Of a stretch of DNA of 64,000 bases, positions 10,369 through 23,315 are shown piece by piece; the stretch's first letter is position 1; the number at the start of each line of letters is the position of its first letter. The DNA lies in assembly GCF_003576645.1 (NCBI RefSeq), contig NC_044916.1:20746095-20810094 (forward strand), written 5' to 3'. This stretch comes from Ipomoea triloba (Eukaryota > Streptophyta > Magnoliopsida > Solanales > Convolvulaceae). The notes under the pieces were generated by a model. It was not told the origin of the DNA and searched no databases. It worked only from the letters and a program-made list of their open reading frames with translations. A program made the position numbers and the translations under genes.

Positions 10369-11085
10369 TTAAATATTTTTTTTTTTGAAATATCGGGATA
10401 ATAAATACCTCCAAAACCACCCGCCCTAATTCTACTATATCCCAGCGACTATTGTAAAACCTGAGTCATAAACCTGTAAACCTATCGCAACGACAATCAA
10501 CGGCACTGCGTTGCCGCCCACCGCGCTACCGCAAGTCAATGTTTAAAAAAAAAAATCTTTTGGGTTTTTGTTTTGATGGGTGGTTTCGCTGGTTATGCCT
10601 GTGTTTTGGGTGGGATGCAAAAAGATGGCGGATATTATTAGGATACTAATATGGGAAACCTACACTGTAGGGTGCATGTTTACCTTTTTTAACATGCATC
10701 TTAACAATGAATCTTTTATAATATTTGTTTAAAATTCGAATACGCAACATTCTACGAAGAGAATATGAAAAGAATACATACGGTGAATAAATACATACTA
10801 ATAAATACGTAGTTAAATATATTTTTTTTGAAATATAGGAATAATAAATACCTCCAAAACCGTTTTCAAAAAAAAAAAAAAAAAAAACCTCCAAAACCAC
10901 CAACCCTAATTCTACTACATCCCAGCGACTATTGTAAAACCTTAGTAATAAACCTGTAAACCTATCGCAACGACAATCAGCGAGCATTGCGTCACCACTC
11001 ACCACCCACTGCGCTGCCACAAGTGAGTGTTTAAAAAAAAAAAAAATTCTTTTGGATTTTTGTTTTGAAATATGATGAAATTTGT
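10369..11085. repeat. Two direct copies of a segment of about 240 bp
   Basis: The segments at about 10369-10602 and 10800-11080 share the same order of blocks: aaatacgtagttaaatat, a T-run, ataataaatacctccaaaac, tcccagcgactattgtaaaacct, aacctatcgcaacgacaatca, an A-run and tcttttggrttttgttttga. The second copy carries extra A-runs. No coding potential is seen, and the origin is unknown. Confidence 0.7.
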
Positions 11086-11099
11086 TTTTAGGTTTTTGT

Positions 11100-11784
11100 T
11101 TTAAAGAATGAATTTGCATTAACACTAAGCAGAAAAAATTTAGTTGCTTGTTGTTAAATCTATTTTATTTGTTTCCTTCTTTGCTACATATATTATGCAT
11201 GTTGTAAAAGTCCTCATCAATCATCATGACGTGAAATCTTGAATGACTTGAAGAAACTTCTCAACTTAGAATGCACTTTGAACTCATAGTACACTGTACA
11301 GAAAATCTATCATGATAATGTAGGGGGCAAATTAAAGTTATGATTAAGGATTTAATGAGGAACAATACGATTTTTTTTCCACTTATACGTATATACTATA
11401 TTTTTTTTCCTTTTAACTACAATACTGTACTCATAAACATATAATACCATAATTTTGTACCTTTTAACTAATTTTTTTGAGAAAAGCTAACATGCATTCT
11501 CAGAATGCATTTTTTGCTAATCAAACGTGCATTCCGTGGAAGTACTTTTTCTATCTTTGTTCTCTTTTAAAAAGTGGCCCATTTTTGTATCCACCAAAAA
11601 AATTCACCCAACAGTGTTTATGACTCGGGAAATGAAACTCTTATTTCATTAGTGTATGAGTTTTCCAATTAATAGGGTATTCCAAACCCATAGTAATATT
11701 CTAAAAACCTATCAACCAAACAATAACAATCACTTTGATACTCATACCTTATGCCTAAACCCACCAACCAAACACACCCTAAGT
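11100..11784. other. Gene-free stretch left of the copia element
   Basis: AT-rich DNA. A small palindrome (tgcattctcagaatgca, near 11492) is visible. No gene or element boundary is recognised. Confidence 0.4.
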
Positions 11785-11789
11785 ATTAT

Positions 11790-12290
11790 TGTTAGGGAAT
11801 GAATTAACAAGCACTGCGGAAGCGGGTACGGTGATCGCGAATTGAGAATTATTGTAGGAAGTAATAATATGGGAGAAATATAAAATGACAAATAATGGAA
11901 TATTAATTTTGGGGAGATTGGAAATATAACTCTCTATAATTATTGTAAAGGAAATATTACAATATATAAATTGCTAAGCTTAAATTGGAAATTAAAGAAA
12001 GCTAGCAAATGAAAGAAATCCTACGTGAGAATGAACTAGAGAGAAAGAAGAGAGAATTGATATGTTGGGGATGATTTGTTCTTGCAAAGGAGAGCCCTAT
12101 TTATAGTTGCAGAAGAGGGCATCTGATGGTGGAATATATACTTAGAAATGGGTGTCCTTGTGATTGTGTGAGTTGGAAACCATGTGGAGTATGGGCAATA
12201 ATCTGGGTAGCCATGTGAAGACCCATGTGCTGAGGAATGTGGTGAGTTGTGTTGTAAGGCAAATGATTTGGCCACATGTTATTGTTAACA
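11790..12290 (-). repeat. 3' LTR of the copia element
   Basis: It runs TGTTAGGGAATG to GTTATTGTTAACA. It differs from the other LTR near positions 11919 (c versus a) and 12110 (c versus t). The minus strand carries CTATAAATAG at 12097-12106. Confidence 0.95.
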
Positions 12291-12320
12291 ATCTCCACCT
12301 TGGACAAATCCACCAGAAAT

Positions 12321-15300
12321 TTAACAACTGGAACAACTAACTAAATTCAAGCAATGTTTGAATTTAGCAATAGGTAGTGGCTTGGTAAGCATGTCCGCTG
12401 GGTTCTCCAAAGTGTGAACTTTCTGAACAATGATATCTCCTGCAGCTACAACGTCGCGGATGAAATGGTATCTGACATCAATGTGTTTGGTTTTGGCGTG
12501 ATATGTATCATTCTTGGTGAGATGAATAGCACTCTGACTATCAGAAAACACAGTAGTCTGACCCTGTGAAACACCAAGTTCCATGACCAAACCTCGTAGC
12601 CAAGTAGCTTCTTTGACACCCTCTGTTGCTGCAATATATTCCGCTTCAGTCGTGGATAAAGCAGCAATAGACTGAAGCGTAGCTTTCCAACTGATAGCAC
12701 AATTACAGAGAGTGAAAATATAACTAGAAAGCGACCGGCGTCTGTCAAGATCACCACCATAATCAGAATCCACAAAGCCCATAATATTAGTAGATACAGA
12801 AGAATTCCTATCAAAAACCAAGCCCAAAGAAGATGTACCCTTCAAATACCGTAAAATCCATTTAACGACATTCCAATGTTCCTTACCAGGGTTATGCATA
12901 TATCGGCTCACAACACTTACAGCATAAGCCAGATCAGGTCTAGTGCATACCATAGCATACATAAGACTTCCAACAGCACTTGAGTAAGGGACCTTTTTCA
13001 TATAAGCCACATCAGCTTCTGACTTAGGGCATAATTCAGAAGACAACTTAAAGTGTGCACCAAATGGAGTAGACACAGGTTTACAATTTGACATATTAAA
13101 TCGATCAAGCACCTTATCAACATACTTTTTCTGGGATAGAAAAAGTTTTCCAGCTTGACGATCCCTGTGTATCTCCATGCCAAGAATCTTCTTTGCTGCA
13201 CCAAGGTCTTTCATCTCAAACTCATTGCTTAGTTGAGACTTCAACTTAGTAACAAGAGAAATGTCAGGAGAAGCAATGAGCATATCATCAACATAAAGTA
13301 ATAGATAGATAAAAGACCCATTAGAAAATTCTTTAAAATAGACACAGCTGTCATATTGGCTTCTTGAGAAACCTTGCCCTAACATAAAAGCATCAAACCG
13401 CTTATACCATTGCCTTGGAGCTTGCTTCAACCCATAGAGTGATTTCTTCAAGCGACAGACACAATGTTCCTTTCCAGGAACTTCAAACCCCTCAGGTTGA
13501 TACATGTAAAGTTCCTCATCAAGTTCTCCATGTAGGAATGCAGTCTTTACATCAATTTGCTCCAACTCCAAATCAAACAGAGCAACAAAAGCAAGTAATA
13601 CACGTATAGAGGTATGACGAACAACTGGAGAAAAAATCTCATTAAAGTCAATACCTTCACGTTGATCGAAACCTCGAACAACCAACCGTGCTTTCCACCT
13701 TGCTTTCTCAACCCCAGGGATGCCTTCTTTCATCTTGTAAATCCACTTGCAACTCAATGAGCGTTTACCTTTAGGTAACTCTACCAGCTCCCATGTCTCA
13801 TTCTTGTGAAGACTTTCAATCTCCTCTTGCATAGCAACCAACCACTTGGACAAGTTGGCACAGGAAATAGCCTCGGAATAGCAAGACGGATCACCATCAA
13901 CCTCCTGTGCAACTGAAAGTGCATAAGCAACCAAGTGGGTTTCATCATCATACCTAGCAGGTTTTGTAATTATCCTCCTAGGTCGATCTTGAGCAATAGA
14001 ATACTCCCGTTGTGGCTCGACGAGAGGTGCGGTACTAGTAGATGCATCATCATTGACAATAGTAATATTATCATTAAGCCTAAAATTGAACTCCACCTTC
14101 TCTCCAGTACCCTGCTTATCACCTGTGCTGGGTACAATAGAATCTTTTCCAGAAGAAAGTAATGCATTTTCATCAAAAGTGATATCTCGACTCAAAATGA
14201 TCTTTTGAAAATCAGGAGACCATAGACGATACCCTTTTGACTCAGAAGCATAACCAAGAAAAATGCATTTGATAGCTCTCGGGTTTAATTTACCTGTACT
14301 AGAATGAGCATATGCAGGACATCCAAAAACTCTTAAGATAGAGTAATCAACAGGATTACCTGACCAAACTTCTTCTGGAATTCTGAAATCAAGAGAAGAG
14401 TGTGGAGATCTATTTACCAAGTAACATGCAGTAGAAACAGCCTCGGCCCAAAAATCACGCCGTTTCCATAACCCAGCATTAGAGAGCATACAACGAGCTC
14501 TCTCCAGAAGAGTCCTGTTCATACGTTCTGCAACACCATTCTGCTGGGGTTTACCAGGCAAAGTCTTATGCCTTGCAATTCCATTGATTGCACAGAACTC
14601 ATTGAAATCTAACTCACAGAACTCCAGTCCATTATCTGTCCTGAGCTTTTTGACCTTTTTCCCTGTCTGAGTTTCAACAAGTATTTTCCATTTTTTGAAA
14701 GTAGAAAATGCTTGTTTTTTGTGTTTCAAGAAATAAACCCAGACCTTACGAGAAAAATCATCAATAATAGACATAAAATATCTACAGCCTCCTAGAGATT
14801 GGACCTTAGTCGGTCCCCATAAATCAAAATGAATATATTCCAATACATCTTTGGTACGGTGTGTAGCAGTAGAGAAACTAACCCTCTTTTGTTTCCCAAA
14901 AACACAATGCTCACAAAATTGTAACTTTTCCGTACCTGAATTTCCCAAGAGGCCTTGCTTGCTCAGGATATGCATGCCTTTCTCACTCATATGCCCCAGA
15001 CGCATATGCCATAGTTGAGTGAGATCTGCGTCGTCCACCGATGATGAGACTGCTGCTGAACCTGTCACAGTACTGCCATGCAACACATACAAGCTTCCAG
15101 AACGAGAAGCTTTCATGAGAACAAGAGAGCCTTTTATCACCTTTAGAACTCCACCTTCAGCTATGTACTTACACCCCAGAGATTCCAAGGTGCCCAAAGA
15201 TATCAGGTTCCGTTTTAAGTCAGGAATATACCGAACATTGGTAAGAGTCCTAACAACGTTATCATGAGTCCGGATCTGAACACTTCCAATTCCACTAACC

Positions 15301-16262
15301 TTACATTGGGTATTATTACCCATCAAGACAATTCCACTATCAACTGGTTCAAGAGAGATGAACCAGTCTCTATGAGGACACATGTGGAATGTACAACCAG
15401 AATCCAGAATCCACTCAGTTTCGCTCCGTTTGCTACCGGAACTAACAGATAACAAAACGTCACCCTCTGAATCACTAGCAACAACACTCGCTTCTGCGGA
15501 TTTCTTTTCTCTCTCTTGTTTATTTTTCAACTTAAAGCATTCAGACACATCATGTCCATGCTTCTTACAGTACTTACAGGATTTGTTGGACTTACGACCT
15601 TTGGACTTAGATCTAGAATTTTTACTAGTTCCCCTTGTATCAAGTGAACGACCCCTAACAGTCAAACCCTCGCCTTTCTCCTCAGATTTAATTTCTAAGT
15701 CAAATTTTTCTTTGGACAACAGATTTGACTTAACATCATTAAAAGTAAGGGTTTCCCGTTTACCATATAACATAATTTCTTTGAAATGCTTATATGATTT
15801 AGGGAGAGAAACTAGTAACAAAACAGCCCGATCCTCATCATCAATCTCAATATCAATATTCTCCAAATCCAATAAAATTGAATTAAATTCATCTAAGTGA
15901 GAATTGATAGGAGTACCTTCCTCCATACGGATTGTGTACAACTGCTCCTTCAGGCGTAACGTATTTGCCAGACTTTTGGTCATATAAAGCGAATCCAACT
16001 TGGACCATAAATCTGACGTAGTCTTCTCACTTACTACCTCACGTAGAATTGCTTTAGATAGGCACAATTGAATTGTTGAACGTGCCTTGTCATCCAGATC
16101 TTCCCATTGCTCATCTGTCATTGTAGTCGGCTTCTTGTCTTTCCCGGCTATTGCTCGTTTCAAACCGTTCTGGGTTAGAACGGCTTCCATCTGAACCTTC
16201 CAAATGGAAAAGCTAATTTTCCCATCAAACTTCTCGACATCAAACTTGGTGAGAGTTGACAT
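12321..16262 (-). CDS. Ty1/copia gag-pol polyprotein, intact (1313 aa)
   Basis: This is a single ORF with the copia domain order. Gag (UBN2-like) covers about residues 1-200. A CCHC zinc knuckle is at C229, C232, H237 and C242. The aspartic protease begins at ILDSGC (D287). The integrase has an HHCC finger (about 418-453) and catalytic D480, D543 and E579, with the expected 35-residue gap. The reverse transcriptase has [12 protein letters not shown] and YVDD (990-993). RNase H is C-terminal and includes [12 protein letters not shown]. The ATG at 16260-16262 lies just inside the primer site. There is no stop or frameshift, and key residues are in place. The element would copy its RNA in virus-like particles and reinsert the cDNA. 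LTR similarity agrees with recent activity. Confidence 0.95.
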   Translation of the reverse strand: MSTLTKFDVEKFDGKISFSIWKVQMEAVLTQNGLKRAIAGKDKKPTTMTDEQWEDLDDKARSTIQLCLSKAILREVVSEKTTSDLWSKLDSLYMTKSLANTLRLKEQLYTIRMEEGTPINSHLDEFNSILLDLENIDIEIDDEDRAVLLLVSLPKSYKHFKEIMLYGKRETLTFNDVKSNLLSKEKFDLEIKSEEKGEGLTVRGRSLDTRGTSKNSRSKSKGRKSNKSCKYCKKHGHDVSECFKLKNKQEREKKSAEASVVASDSEGDVLLSVSSGSKRSETEWILDSGCTFHMCPHRDWFISLEPVDSGIVLMGNNTQCKVSGIGSVQIRTHDNVVRTLTNVRYIPDLKRNLISLGTLESLGCKYIAEGGVLKVIKGSLVLMKASRSGSLYVLHGSTVTGSAAVSSSVDDADLTQLWHMRLGHMSEKGMHILSKQGLLGNSGTEKLQFCEHCVFGKQKRVSFSTATHRTKDVLEYIHFDLWGPTKVQSLGGCRYFMSIIDDFSRKVWVYFLKHKKQAFSTFKKWKILVETQTGKKVKKLRTDNGLEFCELDFNEFCAINGIARHKTLPGKPQQNGVAERMNRTLLERARCMLSNAGLWKRRDFWAEAVSTACYLVNRSPHSSLDFRIPEEVWSGNPVDYSILRVFGCPAYAHSSTGKLNPRAIKCIFLGYASESKGYRLWSPDFQKIILSRDITFDENALLSSGKDSIVPSTGDKQGTGEKVEFNFRLNDNITIVNDDASTSTAPLVEPQREYSIAQDRPRRIITKPARYDDETHLVAYALSVAQEVDGDPSCYSEAISCANLSKWLVAMQEEIESLHKNETWELVELPKGKRSLSCKWIYKMKEGIPGVEKARWKARLVVRGFDQREGIDFNEIFSPVVRHTSIRVLLAFVALFDLELEQIDVKTAFLHGELDEELYMYQPEGFEVPGKEHCVCRLKKSLYGLKQAPRQWYKRFDAFMLGQGFSRSQYDSCVYFKEFSNGSFIYLLLYVDDMLIASPDISLVTKLKSQLSNEFEMKDLGAAKKILGMEIHRDRQAGKLFLSQKKYVDKVLDRFNMSNCKPVSTPFGAHFKLSSELCPKSEADVAYMKKVPYSSAVGSLMYAMVCTRPDLAYAVSVVSRYMHNPGKEHWNVVKWILRYLKGTSSLGLVFDRNSSVSTNIMGFVDSDYGGDLDRRRSLSSYIFTLCNCAISWKATLQSIAALSTTEAEYIAATEGVKEATWLRGLVMELGVSQGQTTVFSDSQSAIHLTKNDTYHAKTKHIDVRYHFIRDVVAAGDIIVQKVHTLENPADMLTKPLPIAKFKHCLNLVSCSSC

Positions 16263-16302
16263 CTTTGAAAATAATTCTCAATTAAACCGCTCTGATACCA
16301 CT

Positions 16303-16803
16303 TGTTAGGGAATGAATTAACAAGCACTGCGGAAGCGGGTACGGTGATCGCGAATTGAGAATTATTGTAGGAAGTAATAATATGGGAGAAATATAAAATG
16401 AAAAATAATGGAATATTAATTTTGGGGAGATTGGAAATATAACTCTCTATAATTATTGTAAAGGAAATATTACAATATATAAATTGCTAAGCTTAAATTG
16501 GAAATTAAAGAAAGCTAGCAAATGAAAGAAATCCTACGTGAGAATGAACTAGAGAGAAAGAAGAGAGAATTGATATGTTGGGGATGATTTGTTCTTGCAA
16601 AGGAGAGCCCTATTTATAGTTGTAGAAGAGGGCATCTGATGGTGGAATATATACTTAGAAATGGGTGTCCTTGTGATTGTGTGAGTTGGAAACCATGTGG
16701 AGTATGGGCAATAATCTGGGTAGCCATGTGAAGACCCATGTGCTGAGGAATGTGGTGAGTTGTGTTGTAAGGCAAATGATTTGGCCACATGTTATTGTTA
16801 ACA
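16303..16803 (-). repeat. 5' LTR of the copia element, with promoter
   Basis: Same 501-bp sequence as the other LTR with two substitutions. The minus strand has a TATA box, CTATAAATAG, at 16610-16619, placed to drive transcription toward gag. Confidence 0.92.
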
Positions 16804-16861
16804 ATTATGAATAATTGAACTAAAATTAACTTCAATCTAGCCTTGGTTAATCGAATTAGAC

Positions 16862-17290
16862 AAACAAAATGGGACAGAGGGACTACGATTGGTTTGGGAT
16901 GCACAAAACAAAAGGGTTTGGGATGGTGTGGTTGTGAATCCAAGGGAGGTTGTGAGAACTGCTTTGGCATATCTTAGAAATCGGAAAAGGGTGCGTGGAC
17001 AGCAGGATGAGGGGGCCGAGGGTGGAATAGGTGGTGGCAAAAATTAGAAATTTGATGGATTCTTCGTGACCACCATGGGAGATTCGTTGCAGCAGGGGCC
17101 AGTGGGCATGAGAGCGGTTTTGCCTACACAAGCTAAAGCGTTGACAGTGCGAGAGGCTCTAAGTTAGTTGAAGAATAAAATTGGGATGATATTATTATGG
17201 AGACGGATGTTCAAATGCTTATTACTTACTTAAGAAGTGACAACTTGTCACCTTATAGCTTGCTGTTATTACACTTCGGTCATTTCCATT
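16862..17290 (+). pseudogene. LINE RNase H-domain remnant
   Basis: The + strand encodes NKRVWDGVVVNPREVV. After a gap it encodes AKALTVREALS and then, in another frame, METDVQMLITYLRSDNLSPY. This is the linker and RNase H-like domain at the C-terminus of plant L1-type LINEs, with the ETD motif recognisable. An in-frame stop follows REALS and a frameshift follows that, so it is dead. It may derive from the same kind of element as the zinc-finger scrap at 6393-6520. Confidence 0.6.
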
Positions 17291-17789
17291 AATTGTTTTT
17301 GGGGAGATTTTGGAATAGTAAAAATTAGGGAGGGGTTTTAACAAATGTGATGGAAGATTTTGAAGAAATTTTTCTCCTGCAATGTGCTGGATTTTGGTAG
17401 TGAGGGTGGGCCCCACTGTGGGAAGAAACCTGGGCGTAAATATATTTTTTTAATTTCTTTTTTTTTTTTTTCAGTTTGGTATTTTGATTTTTTTCCTTTT
17501 CTTTTTTTTCCTTACTCTCATTTTCTCTTTCTTAATCATTCCTACAAAATCTCCTAAAAATTCCACCACTATTGAGAAAGGCCTTAACATTTAAAATTTT
17601 GTTGTAACATAGTGACTAGATAAAAGGTTTAACAATGATTATTGTAACAAATATTTAGAATTTCTTTCAGCAATATGCCTTATTTTATTGATTGCTCTTA
17701 TATTTAGTTTCATCAAACAGCTTATTATTGAAGGCAGAAGTTACATTTACAACACCACAACTCTACCAGATGACTTATTGAGTGGTCTC
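17291..17789. other. Gene-free stretch downstream of the hydrate dehydratase gene
   Basis: T-rich sequence around 17450-17530, then the presumed 3' UTR of the minus-strand gene (ending left of 17790). No other feature is seen. Confidence 0.4.
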
Positions 17790-20700
17790 TCAGAGGACTG
17801 GACATATCTCCTCCAAGCTGCAGAATGCAAAATGAATCAGAATAATCGCTCTGCATTTCGTAGTTACAAGATTTCTATATAATCTAAAGAACTCTCACCT
17901 TTGTCCCAGGCACTCGATGATATCCCCAGTGAGTGTGGATCTCCTCTTGTTCTTGAATGCAAGGGCTGCCGCATTTCTCAGTAGCACAGAGCCAGCGATA
18001 CACCCTAGTATTGTAGGATTCGTGACCGATTCTCCCTTAGCAGCAGCTTGCTGGCGTGCCCAACATAGAAATACAGCAACGCTGACAGCAATAGCAATGA
18101 AATATGTGTAAAACCAGCAAAGAGCAAAGTTTCAATTTGGCTATTTTCTTCTTCTCTCAAAATGTTGAATCCCCAACCCCAAGGGCCTCCCACACCCCGG
18201 TCCAACAAAGCATGTGAGAGGATGTTAATCACAGTAACTCAATGGCTCAGCACACAGGGCCAAATGACGGTGTGCATAGCCCCGGTCCGACGAAACATGT
18301 GAGAGGATGTAAATCACGGTAACTCAATGGCTTAGCAGATAGGGCCAAATGCTTGTGTGCACAAGGGATCTACCCACTTTGGGCATTATCCCCATACTGC
18401 CGCTGCCGAGTTTCGAACTTTGGTCTCTTCTCCCAAATATTGTCTACTAAACCAGTGAGCTAAACCCGTGCGGGCAATTTGACTATTTCTATGTTGGCTA
18501 AAGGGAAATGAGGATTGGACGTGAGAGTTGAGACGTCATATATGTCTCAGGACCGTATGCTAAGTTATACAATGGGGAAGAAGATGAAGATTACCAACCT
18601 TCCTGAAAGTATATCACCCTGGCCACCACAGCGTCGAGGGGAGCCATATATGCACACTGAACTAACTGCAAGAACCACAAGGAAATATATATGGGGGATG
18701 AATATTTTATGATAAGTTGCAGAATGCATAGTAGTATAGAAGATACCAGTCAACCAAATGAAACTTCACAAATTCACTACCTCACTAAGAGTTTAAAGCA
18801 TGAAATACCTGTTTTACCATCGCTGATTAAATCAGATTTTCCTTTCCGTAAAATTGTCACGCCACCAATCCTGAAAAATGCAGCATGACATTGATAATCT
18901 ATATGAAACTTTGGATAGAGATGAATCTGCACAAGCATCCAACTTAATAGGTGATTGGTCTGTCTCAAAACAGGGTTAAAAGATAACAAAGATTGCACAA
19001 TGTCAATCGAAGATACTGTATCACTACTCTTTTCAAAGTGGAACAATGGTTTAGGCAGCAACAAGCCAACAAGGTTTTAACATCTTCAAATTACAATAGG
19101 AGGGGCGAGGGGAGAGGGCATAGTTCTTCTCCTGAAGTGGTACCTTAACCATATTACATTACTTGCAACTGATAATCCAGCATAAACATGCTTAGCTTCC
19201 GTAGGAGGAAAACAGTTTTTGCTCGGTTTTGATACAAAGATTTCATATAGGGATATCATACTATTAGGGAAACTGTTATTTCAGCAAACAAGGAAAGGGA
19301 GAACTTACCCATTAACAAGTGATTTTAATTGTTCAGTTCCATTTTCATCATTAACTTCAGAATTTAGCACACTTTGAACAAGACGTTTATACTCATTTAT
19401 GTTGGGTGTCAGCACAGCCAAAGGATAGCCTCTAACCAGATCAAGACAATTTGTAACAAGAAAGAGTCCATCCTGAAAAAGAAATCGCATTCTGTAAGTA
19501 AATATCATCAGATGCAATACATTACAACATAATTAGGCTTTTGATAAAAAACGAATATGAAATATTTTCACTAAATTATTTCATACCCCATCTATAACCA
19601 TTGGGACATCACAATCTCGTGCATGCTTTATGATGTTACTCACGCAGTCCTGAGAGAGGAAGTGAAAAATTCGAAGGAAGTCAACTCAACTACCCAACCG
19701 ATGGAAAGATATCAATAAAACAGTGCATGGATAATGAGAAGAATCCTTTTGTAGGTACCAAACTAATAACACCATATGATTCCAAATTGAAACTTGCAGT
19801 GTGAGATTTCTCCTAATCACAAAAAAGTTCTAAGATTCCTGTCTAACTCAATCAGATGTGTCTGCTAGGGAAGATGAGATTAAATATCCTACTATCTGTT
19901 CCTTCTGTTCTATAAGAATTAGCAAACATATTAAAACAGAACTAGTCCTTTAAAACAGAATAATGGGCCTGCAAATTTATCTCCCTTAGATGCAAACATA
20001 TTAAAACAGAACTAGTCCTTCAGGTTTATCTCCCTCTAATGTATACACACTAAAACACTACTAGTGCTTAATGTTCATTTCTTCAAATTTCATATTTTGA
20101 TTAATACTCTGTATGTGCTTTTATGCCCAAATCTATTGGAAATTTCAGCTCCAATCACACTACATATGCCTTACTTTGAAGAACTTTAACTTAAAAGATA
20201 AATGGTAGATGTAGGGAACAACCAATAATCCAAGACTGTATTGGAATTACAATATCTAATTATGTTTGCAGCCAGATATGTATAGCAGAAAACTAAAGCA
20301 TCAAGGTAAATGAATAGACCAACATCACATCATGAGAAATGGATCTCTTCCAAGACATGTACAGCAGAAAACTAAATCATTAAGATAAAAGAATAGACCG
20401 ACAGCACACCAGGAGAAATGGATCCCTTCCGAGGCCTGGACCAATAACTAGGCAATCAAATCTCTCCATCCATTTATCCACCTCTGCAATCACTTTGGCT
20501 GATATAGAGCTTTTATCCTCATCCCTGGGAGAGTTCATTCAAAAATATCAGAACACTAACAAATCTTCTCCTTCTTCAGAGGTAATTGTGGAGTCAAAAA
20601 GGGAAAAGCACCAGGTTGGTATTAAAATCCTAAAACACATCAAAATTTGCAATCAGTTAGTAAGTATTTAAGACTCACCTAATGCTGTAAGATTCTTCTA

Positions 20701-21716
20701 GAATAGGATGTACAATTAACTCAGGACTGTAGCTTTTTATAACTGGAGCAGCATCTTTTGTGCAAAATACATGAGACAAATCTGCCCCCTGGTGAAACAA
20801 GTAATCAAAGCAAAGTAGCTCTCAGTTACAATTTGACAACCTTGTTGCAACAAAGTAAAAATAAAGAGTTTTGTGAGACATCTATAATACAGTTATCAAG
20901 AGAAAGGAGTGAGATGCTAGTGGGAGTGGACTAACAATTTTCAATGCTGAAATAGCAGAAAAGTATGGCGCCCCAGTGTACTCACGACACCCACCTACAA
21001 CAGCTATCTTACCTAATTGGCAAACAGAGATAAGGCATTAATGATTGGCGGCACGAATCAACAATTGATCAAGTGCAATTGCAATGAAATAAAATGATGT
21101 CTCCTCTAAGTCTCTAACACATCAATGCCCATAACTTTCCAGTGTAATAAAAACATTATAAAACCATATCAATGATCTCAAATTTGATATATATTAAAAA
21201 TATTTAAAAAAAAAAAAAAAAAAAAAAAACATGTTTCATACTTCAGTATAACCATATTCCTGATTCATGGAAATGAGATTTTAAAAAACCTTCACCCTAA
21301 TTAGTTCATAATCCTATTGGCTTAATGTCATGCTTCTATCTAGACACCCTCCATCATAAAAAAAAACCCTAGGCAACTAGCTATCTGATTATTAAAGACC
21401 ACGCAAATGCAAAACAGATAATTATGCAATATTCACTTATGAGATCAGAATTGTAGCTTAGAAGCCAATGCTTTCCACAAATCACAAACTCAGGAAACAA
21501 CAATTCCATTTTAAAAAATAACATATCAATTTTCAAAGCATATATATGTAATTCCATGCCCGTGTCTCTCTTCTATTAAGAATCATAAAAAGGACTGCAA
21601 GAGAATTCACCAGCTTGGCCTTTGTACTTAGTTGACTCGAGATTTGGGGTTATTGATCTTAAAACGCTGACAGCATCGACCTCCAAGCTAGCCCCAATGC
21701 TCACTACAGACTGCAT
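17790..21716 (-). CDS. NAXD: ATP-dependent (S)-NAD(P)H-hydrate dehydratase (NAXD/CARKD family)
   Basis: A repair enzyme that uses ATP to convert hydrated NAD(P)H (NADHX/NADPHX) back to NAD(P)H; plant forms are usually organellar or cytosolic. Ten coding exons join in phase: 21611-21716, 20936-21012, 20679-20788, 20410-20524, 19587-19649, 19309-19472, 18809-18870, 18599-18665, 17899-18081 and 17790-17817, giving 324 aa. Landmarks are [71 protein letters not shown] (the GGxGD catalytic loop) and [14 protein letters not shown], ending SLEEICPVL. The start used is the ATG at 21716 (MQSVVSIGA). The frame stays open upstream (LRCLGGYAGKAKN) without an ATG before a stop, so an N-terminal targeting exon could exist. 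A likely non-coding first exon has its donor near 21966. One intron holds a SINE. Confidence 0.92.
18150..18476 (-). mobile_element. tRNA-derived SINE in a NAXD intron, with tandem-duplicated body
   Basis: The minus strand starts GCCCGCACGGGTTTAGCTC. It has an A box (TAGCTCACTGG) and a B box (AAGTTCGAAAC) at tRNA-like spacing. Farther 3' a unit of about 95 bp (around cggtcc.acaaa, tgagaggatgt and gggccaaatg) occurs twice in tandem (about 18178-18367). The family differs from the SINE at 5165 and 28744. Target duplications were not resolved. Confidence 0.7.
20283..20425. repeat. Tandem duplication reaching into NAXD coding exon 4
   Basis: A segment with agcagaaaactaaa, gaatagacc and gagaaatggatc occurs twice (about 20283-20352 and 20361-20425). 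The right copy includes the last codons of the fourth coding exon and its donor. The left copy has lost the GT of the donor, so it is a decayed fragment inside the intron. Confidence 0.6.
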
Positions 21717-22089
21717 TCTAATAGTATTCTGATAGCCACAATTCTTAGCTTTCCCAGCGTAACCCCCCAAACACCTTAGCAAGAACTGCAGCCTTCTAGT
21801 TACAGCTGTTGAATTTGCCAGCGTTAAACTATTTCCAAATCAAAAGCTTCAGAAAATCAATGCAAGAACACAAAACAATGAGTGCACTACTTTACTAAAT
21901 TCAGAATATATTCACGGATAGACATTATGAGTCGGCTCTGATCGAAAAACGAGCAAAGGGAGCTTACAGAATGCGGATTCCGGTGGCTGAAGAAAGAAAG
22001 GTGTGAGCTTTTCTTAAGTTCAAACTTCAAAGCGGTGGTTTTGTCTTCTCTGGAAATGCTCAACTGTTGATGGTTTTGGAATTTAGGGG

Positions 22090-23315
22090 TTTGGAGATAT
22101 TATTATAATCAGCACCTTAGAAGTTCCAATTATTTAGAATTTATTTATTGAGTTAATAATAATGTTAGAGACTTTTTTTTTTTTTTTTTTTTTGTTACAA
22201 AGGCCACAGAATTCATGTAATAAAACAGTCCAGAGCAAGATTATTTATTACTGATGTAAATTGTTAGAGACTTTTAATATTGTCAAAGACCTTCTTCCCA
22301 ATTGTAAGGTTGATGTAAATTTTTTTTAGTGATTACGTGTATTAATTCTAAAAAGGTAGAATTGCATTTGTTGTAATTTGTCTGTCAGAATTGCAAAAGT
22401 AATTCTAACGGCTTTTATATTTATTATTATTATTATATTATATTACTATTATTATTATTATTATTATATTATTATTATTATTAATACTTTGTTGATAAAA
22501 ATAAAAATAAAAATTTTAATAAAAGTTGATGTGATAGTGGGGTTATTTTTGAAAGATAAGAGAAAGTTGCATGAGTGAAGAGTGAAGAGTGAAGAGTGAA
22601 TAGTGAATAATTATAAATTTTGTGATGTGACATTTTGAAAAATATAGAAGATTGTTAAATACAGATAACATTGGCTCTGTTTGACAGAGCTTATTTTAAG
22701 CTACTAAGATAATGTTTTCAAAAAAAGCCAGTAGCTTAAAATAAGAGTGTATTTTGAAAAGCTACCTTATATAACTTTTCAAAAATAAGCTAGTGGTTTT
22801 TTAACTTTTTTTCATTTTTATTATTATTATTTTAAATAAATGACATCCTAAACCCCTCTCAATTAAAACACTTTTGGCATTTTCTCTTCAATAGGTTTGA
22901 ATGTCACATCAAAAGGGAAAATATTATAGGTGAAATTTAGGAAGGAAATAAAGTATTTTTCTTGAGTTAACAAACAAAATATTCCTCAATTATGTCGTAA
23001 TTATTAATTTAATACTCAACTATTATTTTTATAAGATTAAATTGTCAATTATGTAAATTTTTACCCATTTAGTTCTCTGTTAATTTCATTTTTTTAGTTT
23101 AAAAATAATATAAGAAATTTTTTTTTGAATATGAGAAATAAATACTGATAAACACACTTATTTATTCCTGTTTTTTTAATCATTTCTCTAATAGAAACAG
23201 AAAAATAAGAAAATAGAGGAAAAAAAAAAGAAATGAAAAAAAAAAGAGAAATGCACTAAATATGCCCTAAGTGCAAGATTTATAAAATGACAATCACATC
23301 CAACTGATCGATTGA
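22090..23315. other. Gene-free stretch with microsatellites and a hAT-like MITE piece
   Basis: Upstream of NAXD. It contains a T-run (about 22170-22192), an (ATT)n tract (about 22420-22485) and a 7-bp (gagtgaa)n tract (about 22574-22607). A segment beginning ggctctgtttgacagagc (about 22671) carries inverted agcttaaaataagc blocks and looks like one end of a hAT-type MITE. No coding sequence is seen. Confidence 0.5.

Larger units (their letters stand above)
11785..16808 (-). mobile_element. Full-length, young Ty1/copia retrotransposon
   Basis: The 501-bp LTRs are at 11790-12290 (3') and 16303-16803 (5'). The 5-bp target duplication attat is exact (11785-11789 and 16804-16808). On the minus strand, the 5' LTR is followed by AAGTGGTATCAGAG (initiator-Met tRNA primer site, 16289-16302). 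A purine tract (AAGGTGGAGAT) directly precedes the 3' LTR at 12291-12303. One uninterrupted gag-pol ORF lies between. I count two substitutions between the LTRs (0.4%), so insertion was recent and the element may be competent to move. Confidence 0.95.

Noticed and set aside
10646..11125. 159-codon minus-strand open frame
   Set aside because: Phe/Lys/Tyr-rich translation of homopolymer runs across a non-coding direct repeat.
15019..15900. Plus-strand open frames up to 172 codons
   Set aside because: Antisense of the intact copia polyprotein.
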